From NCBI GenBank assembly GCA_016716305.1, contig JADJWP010000002.1:2974501-3038500 (forward strand): a stretch of 64,000 nt of DNA. Reading direction: 5' to 3'. The stretch's first letter is position 1. Every line of letters begins with the position of its first letter. The stretch is from Chloracidobacterium sp. (lineage in GTDB: Bacteria; Acidobacteriota; Blastocatellia; Pyrinomonadales; Pyrinomonadaceae). The notes under the pieces were generated by a model, which was not told the DNA's origin, did no database searches, and saw nothing but the letters and a program-made list of their open reading frames with translations. Position numbers and translations under genes: made by a program. This document shows positions 17,241 through 26,604 of this stretch, piece by piece.

Positions 17241-18149
17241 ATGGATATCAATCAGCTCGAGGTTCTAGTTGTAGTTGCGCGGGAGCGGAGTTTTTCGCGT
17301 GCTGCTGAGGTATTGGATCGCACTCAGCCGGCAGTCAGCCAGGCTATCAGCCGTCTCGAAGCAGATGTCGGCGAAAAGTTGTTTGACCGATCATCGAAAG
17401 ACGGTACCTTGACGTTCGCGGGCGAGATACTGGTCGATTACGCCAAGCAGATGTTGAACCTTCGGCGAAGCGCTCAGACAGCGGTAAAGGAACTCGTAGA
17501 CCTGCAGCGGGGAAAGGTCACAATAAGCGCCAACGAACATACTGTATTTTACCTGTTGCCGGTCATTCGCGAATTTCACGCTCGATTTCCGTCAATAAAG
17601 GTCGAGGTAAAACGCGGCGTGGCGAGCCGCATTCCGAAGGAGATCACTTCCAGAGAAGTAGAATTGGGCGTCCTTTCATTCAAACCACCAGACAATGCAC
17701 TGCGTTCCGTCTCGGTAATGACCGACGAACTCGTTTTGATCGTCGCTCCGGGGCATCGACTTGCAAAACGCAAGACCGTCTCGGTCAAGGACCTTGGCGA
17801 CGAATCGTTCATCGCTCACAATGCGAAATCGCCGTACCGTGAGAAGGTGATCGAGACTTTCGAGTCGAACGGCACGCCGCTAAGGATATCGGTCGAACTG
17901 CCGTCGCTCGAGGCGATCAAGAAACTTGTTGAGAGCGGCATCGGCATCGCACTGGTGCCAAGGCTGACAGCTCAGGCCGAGATCGCCGACGGACGACTGG
18001 CCGGACTCTCGGTAACCGAAATGAAGCTCGAGCGAAAGCTGAATATCGTATATCGAAAGAACTCGGTGCTTTCGCACGCGGCCGCAGCTTTTCTAGAGGT
18101 TGCCCGAGAAATGGCCGGAGGAACTATCACGCGTCGAGCAAAGACCTAG
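17241..18149 (+). CDS. LysR-type transcriptional regulator, probably of leuABCD
   Basis: A 302-residue LysR-family protein: winged helix-turn-helix at about 3-60 (SFSRAAEVLDRTQPAVSQAISRLE in two contiguous parts) and a periplasmic-binding-like effector domain from about 90 on. I favour the ATG at 17241 because the DNA-binding domain of this family begins within a few residues of the N terminus; ATG codons at 17208 and 17205 are alternatives, and none has a strong ribosome site. It is divergent from leuA across a perfect T-N11-A palindrome, which suggests it activates leuABCD in response to a pathway intermediate. That target assignment is inference. Confidence 0.88.
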   Translation: MDINQLEVLVVVARERSFSRAAEVLDRTQPAVSQAISRLEADVGEKLFDRSSKDGTLTFAGEILVDYAKQMLNLRRSAQTAVKELVDLQRGKVTISANEHTVFYLLPVIREFHARFPSIKVEVKRGVASRIPKEITSREVELGVLSFKPPDNALRSVSVMTDELVLIVAPGHRLAKRKTVSVKDLGDESFIAHNAKSPYREKVIETFESNGTPLRISVELPSLEAIKKLVESGIGIALVPRLTAQAEIADGRLAGLSVTEMKLERKLNIVYRKNSVLSHAAAAFLEVAREMAGGTITRRAKT

Positions 18150-18268
18150 ATCGTTTATTTCTAGCTGTTTTTTATCGCGATGTGGTTAGGTTAGAATAGC
18201 GGGGTCAAACCCGAACCCGAACAATAAACTTTCTACGCGGCATGGATCCGCAACCTGCAAGGAGCCAT

Positions 18269-19390
18269 ATGTTCAAACAATTCACGCTCGGTATTGAGGA
18301 AGAATTTCAGATCGTCGATCCGACAACGCGCGAGCTAAAATCTCATGTTTCCGAAATACTCGAGGAAGGTAAGCTGCTGCTCGGCGAGAAGATCAAACCC
18401 GAAATGATCCAATCGATGATCGAGGTCGGCACCGGGGTTTGCGCGAACATTCAGGAAGCCCGCGAAGATATCACCAAACTGCGTTGCATCATTTCGGGCC
18501 TCGCACGAAAGAAAGGTATGGTCATCGCGGCCGCTTCGACCCATCCGTTCTCAAAATGGTCGGAACAGACCATTTACGAGCACGACCGGTACAAGCTTCT
18601 TGTCGATGAACTTCAGATGGTCGCTCGATCGCTGCTGATTTTCGGCGTTCATGTTCATGTTGGGATCGAGGATCTCGACCGCCGCATACATATAATGAAT
18701 GCCGCCCGGTACTTTTTGCCCCACGTACTGGCAATGACGACCTCTTCGCCTTTCTGGCTCGGATTCAATACCGGCCTGAAATCTTACCGGTCGGAGGTTT
18801 TCAAGAAGTTTCCGCGTACGGACATTCCGGATCATTTTGAATCGTTTCAGCAATACCAAAGCTATCTTGATCTGTTGGTAAAGATGAACTGCATCCAGGA
18901 CGGTACGAAGATCTGGTGGGACGTAAGGCCGCACTGCAAGTTTCCGACGCTCGAATTCCGGATTTGCGACATCCCGACGAGGGTCGACGATACTATCGCG
19001 GTTGCCGCTCTATTCCAGGCGATCGTTGCTAAATTGAACGTATTGATTGACAAGAACCTGGGCTTCCGTCTGTATCATCGACGGTTGATACAAGAGAATA
19101 AGTGGCGGGCCGTAAGGTACGGGCTTGATGGGATGCTGCTCGACCTTGGCAAGCAGAAAGAAGTTCCGGTAAAGGATCTCATTCGCGAACTTCTTGAATT
19201 TGTCGACGACGTTGTTGACGAACTCGATTCAAGAAAGGAGATCGAACATATTCATACGATCCTCGACCGCGGGACGTCAGCCGATGAACAATTGCGAGTC
19301 TACGAAGAATCCGGCAACGACTTCAACGCCGTTGTGGACATGTTGGTTGCCAACACCATGGAAAATGTGCCCGAAAACTGTTTTGACTGA
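18269..19390 (+). CDS. YbdK-type carboxylate-amine ligase (GCS2 family)
   Basis: A 373-residue member of the glutamate-cysteine ligase family 2. The N-terminal GIEEEFQIVDPTTREL is diagnostic, and VRPHCKFPTLEFRICDIPT near residue 220 is the conserved ATP/Mg-binding region. AAGGAG sits five bases before the ATG at 18269. E. coli YbdK has weak gamma-glutamylcysteine ligase activity, and some relatives ligate other amines; the true substrate is open. Monocistronic as far as can be seen. Confidence 0.9.
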   Translation: MFKQFTLGIEEEFQIVDPTTRELKSHVSEILEEGKLLLGEKIKPEMIQSMIEVGTGVCANIQEAREDITKLRCIISGLARKKGMVIAAASTHPFSKWSEQTIYEHDRYKLLVDELQMVARSLLIFGVHVHVGIEDLDRRIHIMNAARYFLPHVLAMTTSSPFWLGFNTGLKSYRSEVFKKFPRTDIPDHFESFQQYQSYLDLLVKMNCIQDGTKIWWDVRPHCKFPTLEFRICDIPTRVDDTIAVAALFQAIVAKLNVLIDKNLGFRLYHRRLIQENKWRAVRYGLDGMLLDLGKQKEVPVKDLIRELLEFVDDVVDELDSRKEIEHIHTILDRGTSADEQLRVYEESGNDFNAVVDMLVANTMENVPENCFD

Positions 19391-19669
19391 TCTGACCTAA
19401 TTCCGAGACCCATAACCCGCCTTGATCAAATACTGGAATCGTTCCGGCAATGTAAGTTTATACCCAATGTGTTTAACGTTGTTCGACAGTGTCGTATTTT
19501 GACTTGCGAGGCAAAACAAACATTGACGCCTTTGTGCACGATATGTTACAACTGGAACGGGTCGAAAGGCACCGCGGGGCCGTTTTCTACGAATCGATCC
19601 ATCCCTACTGATCATGAGCCTTGCGGCTCACACCCTCTGCAATAAGACCACAATGCGGGACAAATCTCT

Positions 19670-20350
19670 ATGATAGTTTCGGCTCGAAATCAAAAAACAG
19701 GCTGCTTGCGACCCGGTAAACTCAGCGACTCGCGCGGATTCTCACTTGTTGAGCTTCTGACGGTCGTGGTCGTGCTTTTGGTGCTTAGCGCCATCTCGCT
19801 TCCTTATATCTACAACTACCAAAAGCTCTACAAATCAGAAGACCAGGCTTTAAGGGTGATGGATCTAATGCGTGAAGCAGGGCAACTGGCACTGACAAAG
19901 CGGCGCACCGTCAGGCTCGAACTCGATCTGACCGAAAATGCCGTTCTTTTGATCGACGAAAACGGGGCCGGCCCTGACACACGCATCAAGACCGTTCCGC
20001 TCGAATCAACGGGTGACGTTCGACTCGATATCGCTCCGAGCGGCGTCACGCGGCCGACACCGCCCAATTACAACGACGTCGCTTACGCGAGCGACAATAT
20101 CGGACACGACAACGGCGGCACCTCGGTCACCGGTCACAATGTGTGGCAGGCTCGGTTTCGAAGCGACGGTTCGGTCGTTAATGCCGCGAATACGCCGATA
20201 AGCGTAACCATCTACTCATGGCCGCCCGCGGCATACGGAGCAACGACCGCCAGAAACAATAAAGAGATCAGGGCAATAACGATGTTTGGCGGCAGCGGAG
20301 CCGTTCGGTATTGGAAATATGACGGCACGACCTTTAAGCCGTATCAATAG
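19670..20350 (+). CDS. GspH/FimT-like minor pseudopilin
   Basis: A 226-residue prepilin. The type III signal SRGFSLVELLTVVVVL, with cleavage expected between Gly and Phe at about residue 24, begins a hydrophobic helix; the next part (ALRVMDLMREAGQLALTKRRTVRLELD) matches the GspH/FimT domain. It would be processed by PilD and placed at the pilus or pseudopilus tip. First gene of a four-gene minor-pilin operon; the next starts 21 bases on. The 279 bases upstream hold no gene. Confidence 0.87.
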   Translation: MIVSARNQKTGCLRPGKLSDSRGFSLVELLTVVVVLLVLSAISLPYIYNYQKLYKSEDQALRVMDLMREAGQLALTKRRTVRLELDLTENAVLLIDENGAGPDTRIKTVPLESTGDVRLDIAPSGVTRPTPPNYNDVAYASDNIGHDNGGTSVTGHNVWQARFRSDGSVVNAANTPISVTIYSWPPAAYGATTARNNKEIRAITMFGGSGAVRYWKYDGTTFKPYQ

Positions 20351-20371
20351 AACATTAGAAGGAAAGGCGTT

Positions 20372-20920
20372 ATGAACCACAGATCAGATGCAGGCTTTTC
20401 GTACGTCGAAGTCTTGATAGCTGTTGTCATTCTGCTCGTCGGCATCCTTGCGATGCTGTCGGGTATTTCGGGCGCGGTGCTTCAGTCGCGCGGACAGGAG
20501 CAACAGCTGACAGCCCGTCACATCGCCGCTTCCGCGATGGAATCTATCATGTCGGTCAAGGAGACCGATCCGAACCGGCTGGGCTGGTACGCTGTCGGGA
20601 ATGTCGGAAGCAATCCGGACGTCAACGGGAACCCGCTGGGGATATTTGTTGTTGGCCGTCAGCCGGTTCTCAGCAACTCAGGGCCTGACGAGGTCGTCGG
20701 GACCGCTGACGATACCGGGCCGGCAATAGATGGATTTGAACGCGAGATCATTATTACCGATCAGTGCGATCCGGAACGGCCGTCACCGAACTGCGCTCCC
20801 CCAGGCACTGCGCCGGTGAGAGTAAGGGTCGTCGAAGTGCGGGTATTTTTCCAGGTGGGGCTGACCGAGCGAAGCGAGGTTCTAACAACCGTGTTGACCG
20901 ACTATTCGGTAACCGAGTAG
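20372..20920 (+). CDS. PilV-like minor pilin
   Basis: A 182-residue prepilin with the cleavage motif DAGFSYVEVLIAVVIL near residue 8 and a hydrophobic N-terminal helix, matching the PilV/PulJ-like class. AGAAGGA precedes the start. An acidic loop SGPDEVVGTADDTGPAIDG resembles a calcium-binding turn, and a closely similar loop occurs in the PilW-like protein downstream. Two cysteines (DQCDPERPSPNCAP) may form a disulfide. Ten bases separate it from the next gene. Confidence 0.85.
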   Translation: MNHRSDAGFSYVEVLIAVVILLVGILAMLSGISGAVLQSRGQEQQLTARHIAASAMESIMSVKETDPNRLGWYAVGNVGSNPDVNGNPLGIFVVGRQPVLSNSGPDEVVGTADDTGPAIDGFEREIIITDQCDPERPSPNCAPPGTAPVRVRVVEVRVFFQVGLTERSEVLTTVLTDYSVTE

Positions 20921-20930
20921 AGGACGATCT

Positions 20931-22016
20931 ATGACAGACATGACGTTACACACAGCAGTTGAGAATGCCGGATCGAAAAAGAACGAGCATGGATTTTCGA
21001 TCATCGAACTCATCGTCTCGATGGTGATATTCATGATCGTCACCGGATCGATCTGGGGCGTTTTGCAGATCGCTCAACGGAGCCGAAATGCGGTCAGTGA
21101 GAATGTGCAGCTGACCAAGAGCGTTCGGTTCGGACTAAATCTGCTTGGGCGCGACACCTACAACGCGGGATACGGATATCCGCTGCGGACAACGGTGGTC
21201 TTGCCTGACAACCGGATATCGGGACTGTTGGGCATTCCGAACGATTTTGACACAACTCGCGATACGATCCCGCCGATCATTGTCGGCAACAATGTGACCG
21301 TAAACACGTTCAATACCACGGCAGGCGTACGAACTGACCAGGTTACGTTTCTTTTCAAGGATACGACATTCAATCTCGTCGGAGCTCCGGGGAGCGAAGT
21401 ATCTCAGTCTCTCAATATAAACGCGGCCACCACGACGAGCGGCATCGACGAGATCGTTCCGATCTCGGGGAGCAACTCAGCTTGCCGCATCAACGACATT
21501 TATTTGGTCTCGGGCAATACGGGTTCGACGTTGGGACTCGCGACCGGTCTTAGTGGAACTGACAAAGTGCAGTTCGCAAACGGTGACGTACTGGGCTTCA
21601 ATCAAACCGGAGCGTCGGGCCCGCTTCGGGGTATAACAACCCCGGCAAGCATGATGCGCGTGCTAATGGTCACGTATCACGTAACGGCGGACGGAACCCT
21701 GATGCGGCGCGAATATGCGAACGTCCCGCCGGCGGCACCGGCAACGCCATGGGTTGACGAACCTCTTGTTTACGGAGTCGAGGATTTTCAGATCCAATAT
21801 CTGATGGACGATGGGACAGTTTCTGATAACCCGAGCGCAGGGCCGGATGGAATTCCGGGAACACCCGACGACGTTCAGGCGAACCTGGCCGCGATCCGTC
21901 AGGTGCGGTTTACGATCAGCGTTCGCAGCAACGAGCTAAATGCTGCCGGTCAACCGTATCGTGCATCGATGACGTCGACCTTCAGCACCAGGAATTTAGG
22001 ATACGAGGCAAACTGA
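20931..22016 (+). CDS. PilW-like minor pilin
   Basis: A 361-residue prepilin. EHGFSIIELIVSMVIFMIV at about residue 22 is the class III cleavage site and helix; the arrangement and length match PilW. The second half contains EPLVYGVEDFQIQYLMDDGTV, the strand found in PilW proteins, and an acidic GPDGIPGTPDD loop that parallels GPDEVVGTADD in the PilV-like protein. Probably part of the minor-pilin priming complex of a type IVa pilus. The PilX-like gene starts 22 bases after its stop. Confidence 0.87.
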   Translation: MTDMTLHTAVENAGSKKNEHGFSIIELIVSMVIFMIVTGSIWGVLQIAQRSRNAVSENVQLTKSVRFGLNLLGRDTYNAGYGYPLRTTVVLPDNRISGLLGIPNDFDTTRDTIPPIIVGNNVTVNTFNTTAGVRTDQVTFLFKDTTFNLVGAPGSEVSQSLNINAATTTSGIDEIVPISGSNSACRINDIYLVSGNTGSTLGLATGLSGTDKVQFANGDVLGFNQTGASGPLRGITTPASMMRVLMVTYHVTADGTLMRREYANVPPAAPATPWVDEPLVYGVEDFQIQYLMDDGTVSDNPSAGPDGIPGTPDDVQANLAAIRQVRFTISVRSNELNAAGQPYRASMTSTFSTRNLGYEAN

Positions 22017-22038
22017 AGTATTGGTGAGGCAGACAGTT

Positions 22039-25002
22039 ATGAAAAAGACAGTTTTCAGACCGGACAATTCGAATACGGAAATGATCGAGAACGGACAGAA
22101 AGGCTCGGCTCTCGTCATAGCGCTTTTCGTATTGGCATTAATAGGAGTTTTTGTAGCTCTTGCTCTGTCACGGACCGCCACTGAAGCTGCGGCCGTCGGT
22201 AACGAAGCTGCTGAAGGCCGAACTTTTTATGCAGCGCAGGGAAGCCTGGAAACGATGACCAGAAACTTTAACAAGGTCTTTGATATAAAGCTTAACCCCT
22301 CGAACGCCGATATCGATGCCGTGAGAAACGGGACGGTTCCCGGACTCACCGGAACGTACACTTTCGGTCAGGAGGTCGATCAGATCTCGAACAGTACGAC
22401 CAAGGTTCTGAACGGCGGGCCATTCTCTGGGTTATATGCGATCCAGGACAATTGGCGGCTGCGAACCACTGCGACCGACGATACGGGAACTCAGATCCGG
22501 CTGACGCGCAACATACTCAACAATCGTATACCGATCTTTCAGTTTGGCATTTTCTATGACGACGACCTGGAACTGTATCGTCCACCGCGTTTTAGCTTTG
22601 GCGGCCGGGTTCATTCTAATCGTCACTTTTTTGTGTCGCCGGGAGCCGAAGGTGTCTATTTCGACTCGCGTGTAACTGCCGCCGGCCACGTCGTCACGCA
22701 GTCGTGGCGAAACTGGTACACCGGTGACAGCGCCAATAATCAGACCTGGATCAAGAATGCGTCAGGGGTTTTCAGGCAATTGCTTCCCGGCGAAGGCAGT
22801 GTATTGAACGGAACACCGAATATCTTTACCGACCCCGACCTGCCGCAGAGCCGACGCAATCCGAACTGGACGACACAGAGCGCAAAGTTTGACGGCAATC
22901 TGCAGAGCGAGGTGAGGCCATTGCGGCTTCCGCTCAACGTTGGATCGAAGGCCGATCTGGTAGAGATGGTCAAACGCGGCAAACAGGTCGGCGATATGCT
23001 TGACAGCACGACGCCGGTCGACGCGACTACGGCAGACTCGATGATCGTTACAGCCGAGCGGTTTGCAAACAAGACCGGTATCCGTGTTTCGATCGCAGAC
23101 AGCAAGGCGAAATTGCCCGGGTGTGCATCGGGAACCGGAAACGTCCCGGTGGCAGGAAGATGCGGCGTCAGGCTAGATGGCCGCAGGGACGGACTCGGCC
23201 TCGATCGAGATACGGCAGCTGCCGTACTTGCGGACCGGTCACGCGGCTATCAGCCGAAAGCGATGAAGCTGACATCAGCTGGATCGTTCACCTACGTTCC
23301 TACACGTTTGAACGGCGAACGCTTTCACACGCCTGGACGCGAGATATGGATCAAGGTCGAGACAGTCGCGACCAACTCAGCAACCAATGCCATCGAAACG
23401 ATGGACATCACAGAAGAATTCCTCAGCCTCGGCGTGACCGAACAGCCGCCCACCGGAGCCAGCGGTATCGATATCGTGAGCTACGATGAGACGCCGGCAG
23501 ACAACCGAACCGACACGGCCGGACGTAACCTTTTGCAGACATCGCCACAAACGCCATCGGCCGGAACGGACAGCCGTTCGATAATCAAACTACAGCGGTT
23601 TGCGATACCGGGCCCGGCACCGCTTTCGAGCGGCGGCAACTATCTGAGCACGTTCTCGAATTACTCGACCGTCATTCGCTATAACAGCGTCGACGACCTT
23701 GAGATCGCCGGAGCCTGTTTGTTCGGCTGCACCGCACAAAATAACGATCCGAATTCCAGTATGGAGAATTACGGTCACCTCAAGCGGGCATTCGTCGGCA
23801 CGGGCGGCACAGACAAGGCGATCGTCCCGTTCCCGATCAAGATGTTCGACACCCGGGAAGGGCTCTATTACGACGAGCGAAACACGACCTATTATCCCGC
23901 GGCCAACTATGGTGCGTTAACCGGCACCAACTTTGCGCGGATCTCGCGCAACGGCATCATGAGCATGGTGGACATCGATATCGCCAATCTCAGAAGGCTC
24001 CTCCGCGGCGATTTCAACGGGTGCTTCCCGACCGATACACCGTTTGCACTCGCGAATGGCGGATCGAGTTTGACCAACGCCGACATTCCGAACCGAGGCG
24101 GATGGGTCCTTTACGTTTCCGACCGCCGCGGCGACGAGGATTTCGACGGCGAATTTGACATGGAGGATATCTACGGCAGTTCGGCAACGGGCGGCAATGA
24201 CGGCATCCTGCAGAAGGGTGAAGACCTGCAGCAGGTCGGTGCTCCCGGCAATGGCGTACTGAATACGCTGTTCGGAACCGAGGCCGAACGTTATCGCGAC
24301 AACACGGTTCCGCCCGATCTGGCTGCTGTGACCGACCACAAATACTTCCGACGCGGCGTAAGGCTGATCAACGGCGTCGTAGTTCCGGGTATATATGACT
24401 CGGTGGTTGCGGCAAATACAATGGGCTTTACGGTGGCCACAGAAAACGGCGTCTACGTCAAAGGAAACTACAACGCGACGCATGTTGTTAACATCCCGAC
24501 GACCGGCAATACGACGTTCGACAATTACCGGCCGTTCAACACTCCGACGCATATACCCGCTTCGATCGTTGCCGATGCGGTCACGATACTTTCGAATGCG
24601 TGGGTAGACGGCCGGAGCTTCAGTTCGCCGTATGACGAGGGCAATCGGCTCGCGTCAGATACGCAGATGCGTTTTGCGATGATCGCCGGCGACACGATCG
24701 CGACTCGCGAGGTCACACCAAATCAGGGTGGTATCGGCCCGCGTATGAACGGTGGTGTTCACAACTTCAAACGGTTCCTGGAGCGATGGACGGGTAATCG
24801 TCTGAACTATTCTGGTTCACTCATCAACCTGTTCTACTCGCGAAACAACAACGGTTCGTTCAAATGCTGCAACACGGTTTACGATCCGCCGATCCGTGAC
24901 TGGGTGTTCGACAGCACGTTCCTCGATCCCGCACGCCTTCCGCCCGGAACGCCGTACTTCCAGTACGTGCAAACGACCGGATTCCAGCGTTCGACCGATT
25001 AG
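22039..25002 (+). CDS. Very large PilX-like pilus-tip protein
   Basis: A 987-residue protein in the position of PilX. The N-terminal part has the PilX layout: a short polar lead, GSALVIALFVLALIGVFVALALS as the membrane helix, then AAEGRTFYAAQGSLE, typical of PilX_N. PilX is normally about 200 residues. The remaining ~900 residues hold no recognised domain; DRRGDEDFDGEFDMEDIYG with NDGILQKGEDLQQVG is acidic and could bind calcium. ATG at 22039 has GTGAGG upstream; an in-frame TTG at 22021 is less likely. No pilY1 follows, so this protein may combine minor-pilin and tip-adhesin roles (inference). A strong terminator follows. Confidence 0.82.
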   Translation: MKKTVFRPDNSNTEMIENGQKGSALVIALFVLALIGVFVALALSRTATEAAAVGNEAAEGRTFYAAQGSLETMTRNFNKVFDIKLNPSNADIDAVRNGTVPGLTGTYTFGQEVDQISNSTTKVLNGGPFSGLYAIQDNWRLRTTATDDTGTQIRLTRNILNNRIPIFQFGIFYDDDLELYRPPRFSFGGRVHSNRHFFVSPGAEGVYFDSRVTAAGHVVTQSWRNWYTGDSANNQTWIKNASGVFRQLLPGEGSVLNGTPNIFTDPDLPQSRRNPNWTTQSAKFDGNLQSEVRPLRLPLNVGSKADLVEMVKRGKQVGDMLDSTTPVDATTADSMIVTAERFANKTGIRVSIADSKAKLPGCASGTGNVPVAGRCGVRLDGRRDGLGLDRDTAAAVLADRSRGYQPKAMKLTSAGSFTYVPTRLNGERFHTPGREIWIKVETVATNSATNAIETMDITEEFLSLGVTEQPPTGASGIDIVSYDETPADNRTDTAGRNLLQTSPQTPSAGTDSRSIIKLQRFAIPGPAPLSSGGNYLSTFSNYSTVIRYNSVDDLEIAGACLFGCTAQNNDPNSSMENYGHLKRAFVGTGGTDKAIVPFPIKMFDTREGLYYDERNTTYYPAANYGALTGTNFARISRNGIMSMVDIDIANLRRLLRGDFNGCFPTDTPFALANGGSSLTNADIPNRGGWVLYVSDRRGDEDFDGEFDMEDIYGSSATGGNDGILQKGEDLQQVGAPGNGVLNTLFGTEAERYRDNTVPPDLAAVTDHKYFRRGVRLINGVVVPGIYDSVVAANTMGFTVATENGVYVKGNYNATHVVNIPTTGNTTFDNYRPFNTPTHIPASIVADAVTILSNAWVDGRSFSSPYDEGNRLASDTQMRFAMIAGDTIATREVTPNQGGIGPRMNGGVHNFKRFLERWTGNRLNYSGSLINLFYSRNNNGSFKCCNTVYDPPIRDWVFDSTFLDPARLPPGTPYFQYVQTTGFQRSTD

Positions 25003-25050
25003 CGAACTGCGAAAGAAAGCGGCCGCTCTGACCGCATCGTATAGGCAAGA

Positions 25051-25094
25051 ATTTGCCCGCACCTGCAAGCTATGCAGAGGCGGGCAAATCTTTT
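25051..25094. terminator. Bidirectional terminator between the pilin and nuo/amidotransferase units
   Basis: Ten-bp outer arms ATTTGCCCGC / GCGGGCAAAT, an inner CTGCA/TGCAG stem with loop AGCTA, then CTTTT on the plus strand; the minus strand exits into TCTTGCC. It lies 50 bases after the PilX-like stop and 24 bases beyond the amidotransferase stop on the other strand, so it can serve both. Confidence 0.8.
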
Positions 25095-25117
25095 GCCTAT
25101 CATCGAACGCAAGAAAA

Positions 25118-26029
25118 CTAACTATGGGCCAGCGACAGCTTTAGAAAATTCTCAAAAAGTATCCGGCCGTCGCGCGATTCATTCGGATGCTCCCACCGCG
25201 TCGGGTTCTTTGACCAGTCTTCGAATGATTTTTCGAGGTGGAACTGAACGCAGTAGATCATTTGCCCGTCAGACCGTTTGACCATCATCTGATTGCGACA
25301 TAGATACGACGTCGCGAGCAGTCGGAACCCTTCAGGTACACCATCTACCTGCACGCCATGATTCTGCCAGACCCTGAGGATGTCATCCTCTTTGGTGTAA
25401 TCCTGCCAAATTCCCGAAGTTTGGTCGTCGACGCCGTCGAAGATCGGGTCCGAAGTGTCGACGATCTTTACGAACCGATACTGATATTCGACGATCCGAT
25501 CCGATCGCTTTTCACTCAACTCACGCCCGTCCAGCGTTTTTAACCCCGCCCCAAAAGAAACGCCGACCAACTGATGCGATCCGCAGATCGCGAGCACGGG
25601 TATCTTGGTCGCGCGGATGAACTCGGCGAACGATGCAAGTTGATCGGAATTGTAGTAGTCGAAGTCGCTATATGTCCCGCTGATCACAATAGCATCGGGT
25701 GCGAAATCAGCGGCGGCGGCGGCGATCTCGGAGAGATGCACGGTAAGTGTCTTAGGATTTTTGACCAGACGAATGACGTTCTGAGCGATGTTATTGCAGG
25801 CCAGCGACGATACCTTGCGTTCGAACTTCAGCTTCGATTCGAGTGTTTCACCCCATTCAGCCAACGCGAGCGGCGACACGTCCGATCCGTAACGCAGAAG
25901 ACTGTTAACGATCAGGACCCGAGCGTGCGACACGGTCTTTTCGATAGGCTCGTAAAGGCAATAGGCCCGCTTATTGTACGGAAACGGCAATTCCTCGAAA
26001 ATTGGATTTTTGACGGCCGCGTCGAACAT
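25118..26029 (-). CDS. Class I glutamine amidotransferase-like protein
   Basis: A protein of about 303 residues with a class I glutamine amidotransferase (Rossmann-like) domain: nucleophile Cys149 in AICGSHQLVG and the His264-x-Glu266 pair in VQFHLEKS complete a plausible Cys-His-Glu triad. The N-terminal ~115 residues are family-specific. It could be a gamma-glutamyl hydrolase or a stand-alone amidotransferase. Start is uncertain: ATG at 26029 is used; a GTG at 26080 would add 17 residues, and neither has a clear ribosome site. The unknown gene upstream ends close by, so they are probably co-transcribed. Confidence 0.83.
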   Translation of the reverse strand: MFDAAVKNPIFEELPFPYNKRAYCLYEPIEKTVSHARVLIVNSLLRYGSDVSPLALAEWGETLESKLKFERKVSSLACNNIAQNVIRLVKNPKTLTVHLSEIAAAAADFAPDAIVISGTYSDFDYYNSDQLASFAEFIRATKIPVLAICGSHQLVGVSFGAGLKTLDGRELSEKRSDRIVEYQYRFVKIVDTSDPIFDGVDDQTSGIWQDYTKEDDILRVWQNHGVQVDGVPEGFRLLATSYLCRNQMMVKRSDGQMIYCVQFHLEKSFEDWSKNPTRWEHPNESRDGRILFENFLKLSLAHS

Positions 26030-26097
26030 AAAACTAAATAATATGCGAAAAGTTTCGGAAATCGAAACATCGATTTCCACTTACTTTGATGATTATA

Positions 26098-26574
26098 TCA
26101 GTTTTGCCTTTGTCTGGTCGATCTGTTGAATAATGGCATCATCTCGCCCGCACCGATCCGGGCGATCTCGATCCGGATGGTTCGAAGGATCGCAGCTCGT
26201 CTTTTGCCGATGGTCTGGGGCGAAGCATCGCGATCGGACTCAGCAAATTTCCGGTCCATTTCACGCCATGCGTCCTCGAGTACGGCAGCAAGCGGCCCGA
26301 TCTGTGTAATGTCATACGGAACCGCAACCTTTGCGCACCCGAGGATCGCAAAGATCGCGAGATAACGTGCGGTTTCGATATCGGGGCATGCAATGCGTTT
26401 TCGTCCGACGCGAAGCTCGACCCCCAGCAAGGTCATCTCGATGGTCGGGTCGTTCTCGCGTTCCGGAATGTCGAGCTCGAACGAACGGGTACGCAGTTTG
26501 CGTATCCGGTCTTCGTAGATCGTCGGGATCCAACTATCACCCAGCGAGTTTCTAAATTCCGCGGCGGAAGTCAT
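26098..26574 (-). CDS. Conserved-looking cytoplasmic protein of unknown function
   Basis: A 158-residue protein with no signal peptide or membrane segment. It begins DSWIPTIYEDRIRKLRTRSFEL and contains a beta-rich middle (PTIEMTLLGVELRVGRKRIACPD) and a helical, basic second half. I do not recognise the family. Its position between a CAT-family acetyltransferase and an amidotransferase, all on one strand with short gaps, suggests a shared transcript. Coding character is supported by tight packing and absence of a better frame. Confidence 0.65.
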   Translation of the reverse strand: MTSAAEFRNSLGDSWIPTIYEDRIRKLRTRSFELDIPERENDPTIEMTLLGVELRVGRKRIACPDIETARYLAIFAILGCAKVAVPYDITQIGPLAAVLEDAWREMDRKFAESDRDASPQTIGKRRAAILRTIRIEIARIGAGEMMPLFNRSTRQRQN

Positions 26575-26604
26575 AAGCCTAATGAAGTTCCTGCAGTTGA
26601 ATGG

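Noticed and set aside
23917..24552. Open frame of 211 codons on the minus strand
   Set aside because: It lies within the PilX-like gene and has no family features or ribosome site.
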